DNA from: Alphaproteobacteria bacterium
GTDB lineage: Bacteria; Pseudomonadota; Alphaproteobacteria; Rhodobacterales; Rhodobacteraceae
Assembly: GCA_030425945.1 (NCBI GenBank)
Contig: JAUHZL010000056.1
Location: 1 to 10,963, forward strand
Direction of reading: 5' to 3'
Length of the DNA: 10,963 nucleotides
The notes under the pieces were generated by a model that was not told the DNA's origin, searched no databases, and saw only the letters and a program-made list of their open reading frames with translations. Within the stretch, counting starts at the first letter, position 1. Each line of letters opens with the position of its first letter. Of the stretch, positions 1-6,099 are shown piece by piece. A program made the translations under genes and the position numbers.

Positions 1-148
1 TGATCGGGTCGCCGAAGCGCCCGCCCGCCAGCGTGTTGAACAGCGCCTCGCGCACCCGGTCGGTGGTCGGGCGCAGATGCGCGCCGGGGTCGCCCTTGCC
101 GAGCGCGGCAAGGGTCAGGCCCCGGTTTCGGCCAGCGATGATCCTCAC
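1..148 (-). CDS. rsmD: 16S rRNA (guanine(966)-N2)-methyltransferase RsmD, N-terminal part (runs off left edge)
   Basis: Reading the minus strand from a GTG at 148-146 gives 49 codons open to the window edge. The protein begins MRIIAGRNRGLTL and continues to LRPTTDRVREALFNTLAGG. This is the highly conserved start of the RsmD family, which methylates G966 of 16S rRNA in the 30S subunit using S-adenosylmethionine. The LRPTTDRVRE segment (about residues 25-34) is the family hallmark; the SAM-binding domain that should follow lies outside the window. GTG is chosen because the conserved RIIAG motif starts immediately after it. The GTG overlaps the TGA of the upstream FAD reductase (sequence GTGA, 4 bases), so the two are probably cotranscribed and translationally coupled. 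Family identity is strong; only the partial length limits it. Confidence 0.9.
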   Translation of the reverse strand, partial: MRIIAGRNRGLTLAALGKGDPGAHLRPTTDRVREALFNTLAGGRFGDPI

Positions 149-1350
149 TTGAGGAGCGACCGGAGGTCGGTCGCGGGATCCCCGATCGCCTCGGGGTCCG
201 GGCTGCGCCCGGCCTCGATCAGCCGCTTGCCGACCATGTAGCTGCGCGGCGCGTTCATCGCGTCGACGGCCAGCAGCGTGGTCCCGGCATAGTACCAATG
301 CGAGGCGGACCCGGCCTCCTCGGGCCGCACGACGACGCGGTCGTATCCGGTGTTCAGCCCGGCGATCTGCAGCTTGACGTCGTACTGGTCGGACCAGAAC
401 CACGGCTTCGGGTCATAGTCGGTTCCGGCCCCCAGCATGTTGGCGGCGACGCACTCGGCCTGGTCGATGGCGTTCTGCACCGACTCGAGCCGCAGCCGCC
501 CGCCGCGCCACGGGAACGAGGCGCAATCGCCCGCCGCCCAGATCGCCGGATCGGAGGTCCGGCCGTGGGCATCGGTGGCGATGCCGTTGTCGAGGGTCAG
601 CCCGGCCGCCTCGGCGAGGTCGGTCGCAGGCCGGATGCCGACGCCGACGATGACGAGGTCCGCAGGCACCTCGCTGCCGTCGGTCAGGAGCGCGCCGGTC
701 ACCTCGCGGTCGCCGGTCAGGCGGGCGAGGCCCGTGCCCTCGCGCAGGTCCACGCCGTGCTGCCGGTGCAGCGCGCGGAAGAACGTGCTGGTCTCGGGGG
801 CGGCCACCCGTTGCAGGATGCGGTCAGCCATTTCCAGCAGCGTCACCTTCAGTCCCAGCTTGGCGCAGACCGCCGCCGCCTCCAGCCCGATATAGCCGCC
901 GCCGACGATCAGCGCCCGCCGTCCGGCGACGCAGTGGGGGGCCATGGCATCGACGTCGGCGATCGTGCGCACGGTAAAGACATTGTCGAGCGTCCCGCCG
1001 AGGGCTGCCGGAAGCGTGCGCGGAACCGAGCCGGTGGTCAGCGCAAGCTGGTCATAGGACAGCGTCTCGTTGCCCACGGTGATCGTGCGCGCGGCGCGGT
1101 CGAGGCCGGTCACCGGCGCCCCGAGGCGCAGGTCGATCCCGGTCTCGGCATAAAAGCTCTCGGGCCGCAGGTAGAGCCGCTCCAGGGCCATGTCGCCCAG
1201 CAGATAGGCCTTGGACAGCGGCGGGCGCTGATAGGGCGGGGCGAGTTCCTCGCCGATCAGGGTCAGGGGGCCGGAGTAGCCCAGACCCCGCAGCCGGGCA
1301 CAGAGCGCTGCACCGGCCTGTCCGGCGCCGACGACGACGATACCGCTCAT
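145..1350 (-). CDS. FAD-dependent ferredoxin reductase-type oxidoreductase
   Basis: 401 residues. Residues 4-13 hold an FAD-binding GxGxxG (VVVGAGQAG), and PPYQRPPLSK at 38-47 is typical of putidaredoxin/rhodocoxin reductases and the AIF-like group. A second dinucleotide fold, VGGGYIGLEAA at 149-159, should bind NAD(P)H. AAGDCA at 272-277 is the second FAD contact. The C-terminal part, with WFWSDQYDVKLQIAG at 317-331, matches the Reductase_C domain. The family passes electrons from NAD(P)H through FAD to a [2Fe-2S] ferredoxin, usually for a P450 or dioxygenase, and is cytoplasmic. No such oxygenase or ferredoxin gene is visible here, so the electron acceptor is unknown. The ATG at 1350 is preceded by a modest AAAGG. 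The gene overlaps rsmD by 4 bases and is divergent from the peroxiredoxin. Confidence 0.88.
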   Translation of the reverse strand: MSGIVVVGAGQAGAALCARLRGLGYSGPLTLIGEELAPPYQRPPLSKAYLLGDMALERLYLRPESFYAETGIDLRLGAPVTGLDRAARTITVGNETLSYDQLALTTGSVPRTLPAALGGTLDNVFTVRTIADVDAMAPHCVAGRRALIVGGGYIGLEAAAVCAKLGLKVTLLEMADRILQRVAAPETSTFFRALHRQHGVDLREGTGLARLTGDREVTGALLTDGSEVPADLVIVGVGIRPATDLAEAAGLTLDNGIATDAHGRTSDPAIWAAGDCASFPWRGGRLRLESVQNAIDQAECVAANMLGAGTDYDPKPWFWSDQYDVKLQIAGLNTGYDRVVVRPEEAGSASHWYYAGTTLLAVDAMNAPRSYMVGKRLIEAGRSPDPEAIGDPATDLRSLLK

Positions 1351-1388
1351 GGGACGGGCCTTTCGCTATGCTTTTTCCGGGCCGGACC

Positions 1389-1394
1389 CTATAT
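1389..1394 (+). promoter_or_regulatory. Possible -10 element for the peroxiredoxin in the 84-base divergent spacer
   Basis: The spacer 1351-1434 separates two divergent genes and must hold both promoters. CTATAT at 1389-1394 resembles an alphaproteobacterial -10 box and would put a transcript start near 1401, leaving a leader of about 34 bases. Read on the other strand the same island gives ATATAG/TATAGG, which could serve the reductase. No convincing TTGAC-type -35 is found at the right distance in either direction, so this is a weak call based on one AT-rich island in GC-rich DNA. Confidence 0.3.
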
Positions 1395-1422
1395 GACCGC
1401 TCACGCGAAACACAATCCGAAC

Positions 1423-1427
1423 AGGAG
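1423..1427 (+). promoter_or_regulatory. Shine-Dalgarno site AGGAG that fixes the peroxiredoxin start
   Basis: AGGAG lies 7 bases before the ATG at 1435. An in-frame ATG at 1393 would add 14 residues with no homologous look and no ribosome site, so this site favours 1435. Confidence 0.75.
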
Positions 1428-1434
1428 CGATGGG

Positions 1435-1923
1435 ATGACGATTTCCGTGGGCGACCGCCTGCCCGAGGCGACCTTCGTGAAGATGGGCGCAGACGGCCCC
1501 GAAGAGGTGACGGTCGAGGCCCTGACCAAGGGCCGCAAGGTGGTCCTGTTTGCCGTGCCGGGGGCCTTCACGCCGACCTGCCACTCCGCGCATGTGCCGA
1601 GCTTCATCCGCACCAAGGACGGCTTCATGGAGAAGGGCGTGGACGAGATCGCCTGTGTCGCCGTGAACGACGCCTTCGTGATGAAGACCTGGGGCGACGC
1701 CACCGGGGCGACCGAGGCCGGGATCACCATGCTGTCGGACGGCGACGGCAGCTTCGCCAAGGCGATGGGCATGGTCTTCGACGCCCCGCCGGTGGGCCTG
1801 TTCAACCGGTCGGCACGCTATGCGCTCTATGCCGAGGACGGCGTGGTGAAGGTGCTGAAGGTCGAGGAAGCGCGCGGCACCTGCGAGCTGTCCGGCGGCG
1901 AGTCGCTGCTCGAGGCGATCTGA
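1435..1923 (+). CDS. Peroxiredoxin, Prx5/AHP1-like (Redoxin family)
   Basis: 162 residues, the usual length for bacterial Prx5-type enzymes. The active-site segment VPGAFTPTCHSAHVPSF contains the conserved Pro-x(3)-Thr-x(2)-Cys, with the peroxidatic cysteine at Cys49. The protein reduces H2O2 and organic hydroperoxides in the cytoplasm using thiol donors. Two further cysteines, Cys74 (EIACVAVNDAF) and Cys150 (GTCELSGGESLL), lie at places that correspond to the other cysteines of animal Prx5. Cys150 could act as the resolving cysteine of an atypical 2-Cys mechanism, whereas many bacterial members lack it and are 1-Cys. The start at 1435 is set by AGGAG at 1423-1427. The gene stands alone, divergent from the FAD reductase and followed by a hairpin at 1931-1955. 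Confidence 0.93.
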   Translation: MTISVGDRLPEATFVKMGADGPEEVTVEALTKGRKVVLFAVPGAFTPTCHSAHVPSFIRTKDGFMEKGVDEIACVAVNDAFVMKTWGDATGATEAGITMLSDGDGSFAKAMGMVFDAPPVGLFNRSARYALYAEDGVVKVLKVEEARGTCELSGGESLLEAI

Positions 1924-1930
1924 GACCGGC

Positions 1931-1955
1931 CGGGGCGGGCCTTGCGCCTGCCCCG
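1931..1955. terminator. GC-rich hairpin between convergent genes, probable terminator
   Basis: CGGGGCGGG at 1931-1939 pairs with CCTGCCCCG at 1947-1955 over 9 base pairs, one of them G-U in the plus-strand RNA, around a 7-base loop. It starts 7 bases after the peroxiredoxin stop and 12 bases beyond the stop of the convergent dehydratase gene, so it could serve both. There is no U-tract on either side, which is common in high-GC genomes but lowers certainty. Confidence 0.5.
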
Positions 1956-1966
1956 TCCTCCGTGCG

Positions 1967-2266
1967 TCAGCCCGCCAGCGCGTCCATCCGGGTGGCCAGC
2001 GCGACGTCCAGCACGGTCAGCCCGCCCGCGTCATGGGTCGAGAGCGTCACGTCCACGGTCTTGTAGACGTTGAACCACTCCGGATGATGGTCGGCCTTCT
2101 CGGCCTCGATCGCCACCTGCGTCATCCAGCCGAAGGCGGTGACGAAATTCTTGAACCGGAAGGTCTTGGTCAGCGCGTCGCGGTCCTCGGCCATGGCCCA
2201 TCCGGCGGCCAGCAGCGGGGCGAGCGCGGCCTCGCGTTCGGCCCCGGCGAGTTTCTCTGGTCTCAT
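1967..2266 (-). CDS. 4a-hydroxytetrahydrobiopterin (pterin-4a-carbinolamine) dehydratase, PhhB/DCoH-like
   Basis: 99 residues, the normal size for the Pterin_4a family. The core FKNFVTAFGWMTQVAIEAEK is followed by ADHHPEWFNVYKTVDVTLST and then H78-D79. The histidines expected for catalysis are present: His60, His61 and His78. The enzyme dehydrates 4a-hydroxytetrahydropterin formed by aromatic amino acid hydroxylases. No phenylalanine hydroxylase gene is in the window. Stand-alone members in bacteria without a hydroxylase have been linked to other pterin chemistry such as molybdopterin metabolism, so the true substrate here is open. The ATG at 2266 is preceded by GGAGGA with 6-base spacing and overlaps the upstream gene's TGA by 4 bases (ATGA), suggesting translational coupling. 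Confidence 0.92.
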   Translation of the reverse strand: MRPEKLAGAEREAALAPLLAAGWAMAEDRDALTKTFRFKNFVTAFGWMTQVAIEAEKADHHPEWFNVYKTVDVTLSTHDAGGLTVLDVALATRMDALAG

Positions 2267-3468
2267 TCCTGGTCCTCCACGGTCATTTTCTTGAACGGCC
2301 CCCATTCGGCCAGGACGCCGTTCTCGTGCTCGACGGCGCGGCGCTCCTCGTCGAGGTAGCGGGCCACGGCGTCCGAAAAGCCCGGATCGGCGATCCAGTG
2401 CAGCGAATGGGTGATCACCGGCAGGTAGCCGCGCGCCAGCTTGTGCGAGCCCTGCGCGCCTGCCTCGACGGTGCCGAGGCCCTGCGCGATGGCATACTCG
2501 ATGGCCTGGTAGTAGCAGAGCTCGAAATGCAGGCAGGGGTGGTCCTCGAGGCAACCCCAGTAGCGGCCGTAGAGCTTGCTCCGCCCGATGAAGTTCAGCG
2601 CGCCCGCCACCGGTTCGCCATCGCGCTCGGCGAGGATCAGCAGGATGTCGTCGCGCAGCGTCTCGTGGGCGATGTCGAAAAAGCGCCGGGTCAGGTAGGG
2701 CGTCCCCCATTTCCGGCTGCCGGTGTCCTGGTAGAAGGCCCAGACCGCGTCCCAGTGCTGCGGCTCGATCGCGTCCCCGGTCAGCAGCCGGATCTCGCCG
2801 CCGAAGCCCCGCGCCGTGGCGCGTTCCTTGCGGATGGTCTTGCGCTTGCGGCTCGACAGGGCGGCGAGGAAGGCGTCGAAATCGGCATAGCCGTCGTTGA
2901 CCCAGTGGAACTGCTGGCTGGCCCGCGGCATCAGCCCCATCGCCTTGCCCGCCGCCGCCTCGGCCTCGGTGCAGAAGGTGGCGTGCAGCGAGGAGTAGCC
3001 CGCCTCCGCCGTCACCTGCAGCGCACCCTGCACCAGTGCCGCCAGCGCGGTCGCGGGGCTTTCCGGCCGGGTCAGGAAGCGGCGTCCCGTGGCGGGCGTG
3101 AACGGCACCGCGATCTGCATCTTCGGGTAATAGCGTCCGCCGGCCCGTTCATAGGCATGGGCCCAGTTGTGGTCGAAGATGTATTCGCCCTGGCTGTGCG
3201 ACTTGGCGTACATCGGCGCGACGCCGAGCAGGCGGTCGCCGTCGCGCGCCACGATGTGCCGGGGCTGCCAGCCCGTGCCCGCGCCGACCGAGCCCGACTC
3301 CTCCAGCGCTGACAGGAAGCGGTGCGTGGTGAACGGGTCCTCGGGACGACCGCCATCCGCGGCCTCGGGGCAGGCGCAGGCGTCCCAGTCGGCGGCCGTG
3401 ATCCCGCGCAGCGACGGCAGAACGGTCAGCTCGATCCGGGTCTCGGTGTCGGGGGGCAAGGCGGTCAT
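2263..3468 (-). CDS. FemAB-like predicted N-acyltransferase (COG3146, GNAT fold)
   Basis: 401 residues. The segment SSRKRKTIRKERATARGFGG (205-224) and the later run HFELCYYQAIEYAIAQGL (314-331) followed by VEAGAQGSHKLARGYLP (334-350) and HSLHWI (354-359) are the hallmarks of the COG3146/FemAB_like (formerly DUF482) family. These proteins have a tandem GNAT-like fold and are presumed to transfer an acyl or aminoacyl group, but no substrate is established to my knowledge. There is no signal peptide or membrane segment, so it should be cytoplasmic. The ATG at 3468 has no clear ribosome site, but the N-terminal LTVLPSLRGITAADWDACA looks like the family start. It lies upstream of the pterin dehydratase and overlaps it by 4 bases, forming a two-gene unit. 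The biological link between the two is not obvious. Confidence 0.85.
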   Translation of the reverse strand: MTALPPDTETRIELTVLPSLRGITAADWDACACPEAADGGRPEDPFTTHRFLSALEESGSVGAGTGWQPRHIVARDGDRLLGVAPMYAKSHSQGEYIFDHNWAHAYERAGGRYYPKMQIAVPFTPATGRRFLTRPESPATALAALVQGALQVTAEAGYSSLHATFCTEAEAAAGKAMGLMPRASQQFHWVNDGYADFDAFLAALSSRKRKTIRKERATARGFGGEIRLLTGDAIEPQHWDAVWAFYQDTGSRKWGTPYLTRRFFDIAHETLRDDILLILAERDGEPVAGALNFIGRSKLYGRYWGCLEDHPCLHFELCYYQAIEYAIAQGLGTVEAGAQGSHKLARGYLPVITHSLHWIADPGFSDAVARYLDEERRAVEHENGVLAEWGPFKKMTVEDQE

Positions 3469-3520
3469 GGCAGGGGCGTCCGGGCGCTTTCCCCGACAGA
3501 TGGCCCGTCGCTGCGCCGCG

Positions 3521-4267
3521 TCAAGGCAGCGCCGCGGCGTAGCTCTCGAAGGTCACGTTGTCGGCAATCCGGCGCGCGGTGGCCTCGGCCTCGGGTGAGC
3601 GGATCGTCCAGCAGAGCACGGCAAGACCCTCCGCCTTCAGCTCGGCCACGCGCGGGCGGCCGAGGTCGGCGGCCTCGTGGCTGATGAAGCTGGCCCCGAC
3701 GGCGGTGGCATCCGGGATCGCGCGCAGGTGGTCCCGCACGGCGGCGGGCTGGCCGTAGCTTTCGTCCCAGCTTCCGGTGGTCAGGCCGCGCGGCACGTCG
3801 GGGGCCAGCGCGGCCATCCGGGCGACCATCCCGGGATGGAAGGACATCACGGCGACCGGACCGGCATAGCCCTGCAGCAGGGCGGCGGTGGCGGCCTCCA
3901 GCGCGCCGTCGTCGGGGTCCTGCGTCTTCAGCTCGATCAGCAGCGGAACCTGTCCCGCGACCTGGTCCAGCACGTCCGCCAGCGTCGGGATGCGGTCGGA
4001 CCCGCCGGTCAGGGCCAGCGTGCAGAGCTCGGCCGCGTCCCGGGCCCGCACCGGCCCCGTCGCGGTGGTCAGACGGTCGAGGGTGTCGTCATGGAACACC
4101 ATCGGCACGTCGTCCGCCGACAGTTGCAGGTCGATCTCGATGCCATAGCCCGCCGCCACCGCGCGGGCGATGGCGGTCGGACTGTTCTCGATCACGCCCG
4201 CGTCGCGGTCATGCAGCGCACGATGCGCGAGCGGCACACGGCGAAAGGCGTCGGGAAGCGGTGTCAT
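3521..4267 (-). CDS. Glycerophosphodiester phosphodiesterase (GDPD, UgpQ-like)
   Basis: 248 residues. The family signature is complete: His15-Arg16 in PLAHRALHD, Glu27-Asn28-Ser29 in IENSPTAI, Glu44 and Asp46 in GIEIDLQLS, His59-Asp60 in MVFHDDTLDRLT, and Glu111/Lys113 in LLIELKTQ. These residues bind the metal and the phosphodiester. The enzyme splits deacylated phospholipid head groups (glycerophosphocholine, glycerophosphoethanolamine and others) into glycerol-3-phosphate and an alcohol. There is no signal peptide, so it should act in the cytoplasm like UgpQ rather than the periplasmic GlpQ. The ATG at 4267 overlaps the stop of the RidA-family gene by 4 bases (ATGA), so the two are likely coupled. 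Substrate preference cannot be read from the sequence. Confidence 0.92.
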   Translation of the reverse strand: MTPLPDAFRRVPLAHRALHDRDAGVIENSPTAIARAVAAGYGIEIDLQLSADDVPMVFHDDTLDRLTTATGPVRARDAAELCTLALTGGSDRIPTLADVLDQVAGQVPLLIELKTQDPDDGALEAATAALLQGYAGPVAVMSFHPGMVARMAALAPDVPRGLTTGSWDESYGQPAAVRDHLRAIPDATAVGASFISHEAADLGRPRVAELKAEGLAVLCWTIRSPEAEATARRIADNVTFESYAAALP

Positions 4268-4728
4268 GCGATCTGGAAGATGCCTTCGATCTCGACCGCC
4301 ACGCCGAAGGGCAGCGACGCTGCCGAGACGGCAGAGCGTGCATGGCGGCCCTTGTCCCCCAGCGCTTCGACGAGGAAATCGGAGGCCCCGTTCACGACTT
4401 TCGGCTGGTCGCCGAACTCGGCCGTCGAATTGACGAAGCCGGTCAGCTTGACGACGCGCACCAGGCGCTCGATGTCGCCGCCGCAGGCCGCCTTCAGTTG
4501 CGACAGCAGGCTGATGGCGCAGGTCCGCGCGGCAGCTGCCCCGGCGGCCACGTCCATGTCGGCGCCGAGCTTGCCGAGGATGAAGCCGTCCGGGCCCATG
4601 GAAACCTGGCCCGAGACATAGACGATATCGCCGGCCACGACGTAGGGCACGTAGTTGGCGGCGGGCGCGGGCGCGTCTGGCAGGGTCACGCCGAGTTCGG
4701 CGAGGCGGGTTTCGATCGGGCCGGGCAT
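4264..4728 (-). CDS. RidA-family protein (YjgF_endoribonc-type, about 150 residues)
   Basis: 154 residues, longer than the roughly 128 of Escherichia coli RidA. It fits the longer subgroup that begins with ETRLAELGVTLPDAPAPAAN (6-25). The motifs VYVSGQVS (37-44), LVRVVKLTGFVNS (89-101) and HARSAVSAASLPFGVAVEIE (129-148) place the key arginine at Arg131 and an acidic residue near 146-148. That arginine is the one that binds the substrate carboxylate in active RidA enzymes, so deaminase activity on enamine/imine intermediates from PLP enzymes is plausible. The subgroup's own substrate is not known to me. AGGAGG at 4743-4738, 9 bases before the ATG, fixes the start. It is the first gene of a unit with the GDPD gene, 66 bases downstream of hlyD on the same strand. 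Confidence 0.88.
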   Translation of the reverse strand: MPGPIETRLAELGVTLPDAPAPAANYVPYVVAGDIVYVSGQVSMGPDGFILGKLGADMDVAAGAAAARTCAISLLSQLKAACGGDIERLVRVVKLTGFVNSTAEFGDQPKVVNGASDFLVEALGDKGRHARSAVSAASLPFGVAVEIEGIFQIA

Positions 4729-4737
4729 GGCGTCTTT

Positions 4738-4743
4738 CCTCCT
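4738..4743 (-). promoter_or_regulatory. Consensus Shine-Dalgarno AGGAGG for the RidA-family gene
   Basis: On the minus strand AGGAGG stands 9 bases before the ATG at 4728. It is the strongest ribosome site in the window and lies inside the 66-base gap after hlyD, so the RidA gene can be translated independently of the exporter genes. A short CCGGC/GCCGG inverted repeat at 4751-4755 and 4765-4769 is too weak to call a terminator. Confidence 0.7.
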
Positions 4744-4794
4744 GTCGGTTCCGGCGCGACGCTAGCCGGGGAGCCGGGCGAGGGAAAGACCGGA

Positions 4795-6099
4795 TCAGCC
4801 CTCGCGCATCGCGCGGCTCAGGTAGCGGGTCAGCGGCTCGAGCAGGTAGTCGACCGGACGCCGGTCGCGGGTCCGGATGAAGGCCTCGACCGGCATGCCG
4901 GGCAGCAGCGTGACCTCGCCCAGCCGGGCGCGCTCTTCCGGCGGCAGTTCGATCTCGGCCCGGTAATAGGCGTTCCCGGTGCGCTCGTCGGTGAACAGGT
5001 CGGCCGAGATCGCCAGCACGCGGCCCTGCAGCTCGGGCGTGCTGCGGGCGTCGAGGGCGGCGATGCGCAGGCGCACGTACTGTCCCGGCCACACCTCGTC
5101 GCCGTTGATCGGCTGCACCCGGCTGGCCACCACCAGCGGCCGGTCCTGCGGGATGACGAACAGCAGCGGTTCCGCGGGGCGGATCACGGCGCGCTCGGCA
5201 AACACCGTCAGGCCGTAGACGATACCGGAGGCGGGCGCGCGGATGTCGAGGCGGGCCAGCCGTTCGCGCAGGGCGTTGCGCTGCTGGCGCAGTTCCGCCT
5301 CGGTCACCTGCAGGTCGCGCAGCATGCTGATCGCGCTCTCGCGGACTTGGCTGTCTAGCTTCAGGATCTCGAGGTCGATCTCTGTGCGGCGGCCGTCGAA
5401 CTCGGCAGCAGCGGCCACCAGTTCGCCGATTCGTCCCGACAGCGAGGCTTCCTCGCGTTGCAGCGCCAGCACCCGGGGGGCCTGTGCCAGCCCGCGGTCG
5501 AGCAGCGACTGCTGCGCCGCGAGTTCCTCCTCGATCAGGTCCAGCTGCCGCTCGACCGAGACGCGCTGCGCCTCGATGCCGTCGATCTGGCTGGCGATCT
5601 GCGTCTGGCGGCGGGCCAGCTGCGCGCGCTCCTGCGCCCGCGTGGCGCGGCTGGCGGCAAAGAGGCTGCGCTGCCCCTCCACCAGTTCCGCCACCGCCGG
5701 GTCGAGCGCGGCGATGGCCAGAAGCTCGGCGTCGAAGACCGGGGCCTCGGCCCCGTCCCGTTCGGCGGCAAGGCGGGCGCGGCGCGCCATCGCCTCGTGC
5801 AACTGTCCTTCGACGATCGACAGGTCGGTGGCCAGCAGTGTCGGGTCGAGCGAGATCAGGACGTCGCCCGCGGCGACCCGGTCGCCCTCCTTGACGTGGA
5901 TCGCGGCGACGACGCCGCCATCGGGGTGCTGGACCACCTGCCGGTTCTGGTCGATCTCGATCTGTCCCGGGGCGATGATGGCGCCCGACAGGGTCGCGCC
6001 GAAGGACCACCAGCCGAAGCCGAAGACCAGCAGCGCGAGCGTCGCCATGCCGAAGTAGAGCGGCCCGCGCGCGCTCAGGTCCGGGGCGGGGCCGCTCAT
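4795..6099 (-). CDS. HlyD-family membrane-fusion protein of a type I secretion system (PrtE-like)
   Basis: 434 residues, the usual length. A short cytoplasmic tail is followed by one membrane segment (about 15-33, with FGWWSFGAT). Then comes the first half of the lipoyl/barrel region (about 43-93: APGQIEIDQNRQVVQHPDGG, GDRVAAGDVLISLDP). A long Gln/Glu/Arg/Leu-rich helical region (about 94-283) should form the periplasmic coiled-coil hairpin. RLDIRAPASGIVYGL (283-297) returns to the barrel. The end, LLEPLTRYLSRAMREG, is the conserved C-terminus of RTX-type adaptors. It bridges the ABC exporter and an outer-membrane TolC-like channel in one-step secretion. The ATG at 6099 overlaps the stop of the ABC gene by 4 bases (ATGA). 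The reading frame stays open upstream for 420 more codons inside the ABC gene, but that is a GC-driven shadow. Confidence 0.94.
   Translation of the reverse strand: MSGPAPDLSARGPLYFGMATLALLVFGFGWWSFGATLSGAIIAPGQIEIDQNRQVVQHPDGGVVAAIHVKEGDRVAAGDVLISLDPTLLATDLSIVEGQLHEAMARRARLAAERDGAEAPVFDAELLAIAALDPAVAELVEGQRSLFAASRATRAQERAQLARRQTQIASQIDGIEAQRVSVERQLDLIEEELAAQQSLLDRGLAQAPRVLALQREEASLSGRIGELVAAAAEFDGRRTEIDLEILKLDSQVRESAISMLRDLQVTEAELRQQRNALRERLARLDIRAPASGIVYGLTVFAERAVIRPAEPLLFVIPQDRPLVVASRVQPINGDEVWPGQYVRLRIAALDARSTPELQGRVLAISADLFTDERTGNAYYRAEIELPPEERARLGEVTLLPGMPVEAFIRTRDRRPVDYLLEPLTRYLSRAMREG

Noticed and set aside
298..1434. 379 open codons in frame with and upstream of the peroxiredoxin
   Set aside because: The stretch is antisense to the FAD reductase, low-complexity in composition, and the peroxiredoxin has its own ribosome site and a normal-length protein from 1435. 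No fusion protein is likely.
3509..3531. CGCTGC/GCAGCG inverted repeat at the GDPD stop
   Set aside because: Only 6 base pairs with an 11-base loop, overlapping the stop codon and without a U-tract; too weak to call a terminator.
4268..6010. Long minus-strand frame running into the GDPD gene across the RidA and hlyD region
   Set aside because: Arg/Pro/Gly-rich translation with no domain, out of frame with two well-supported genes. Only the last 248 residues are real protein.
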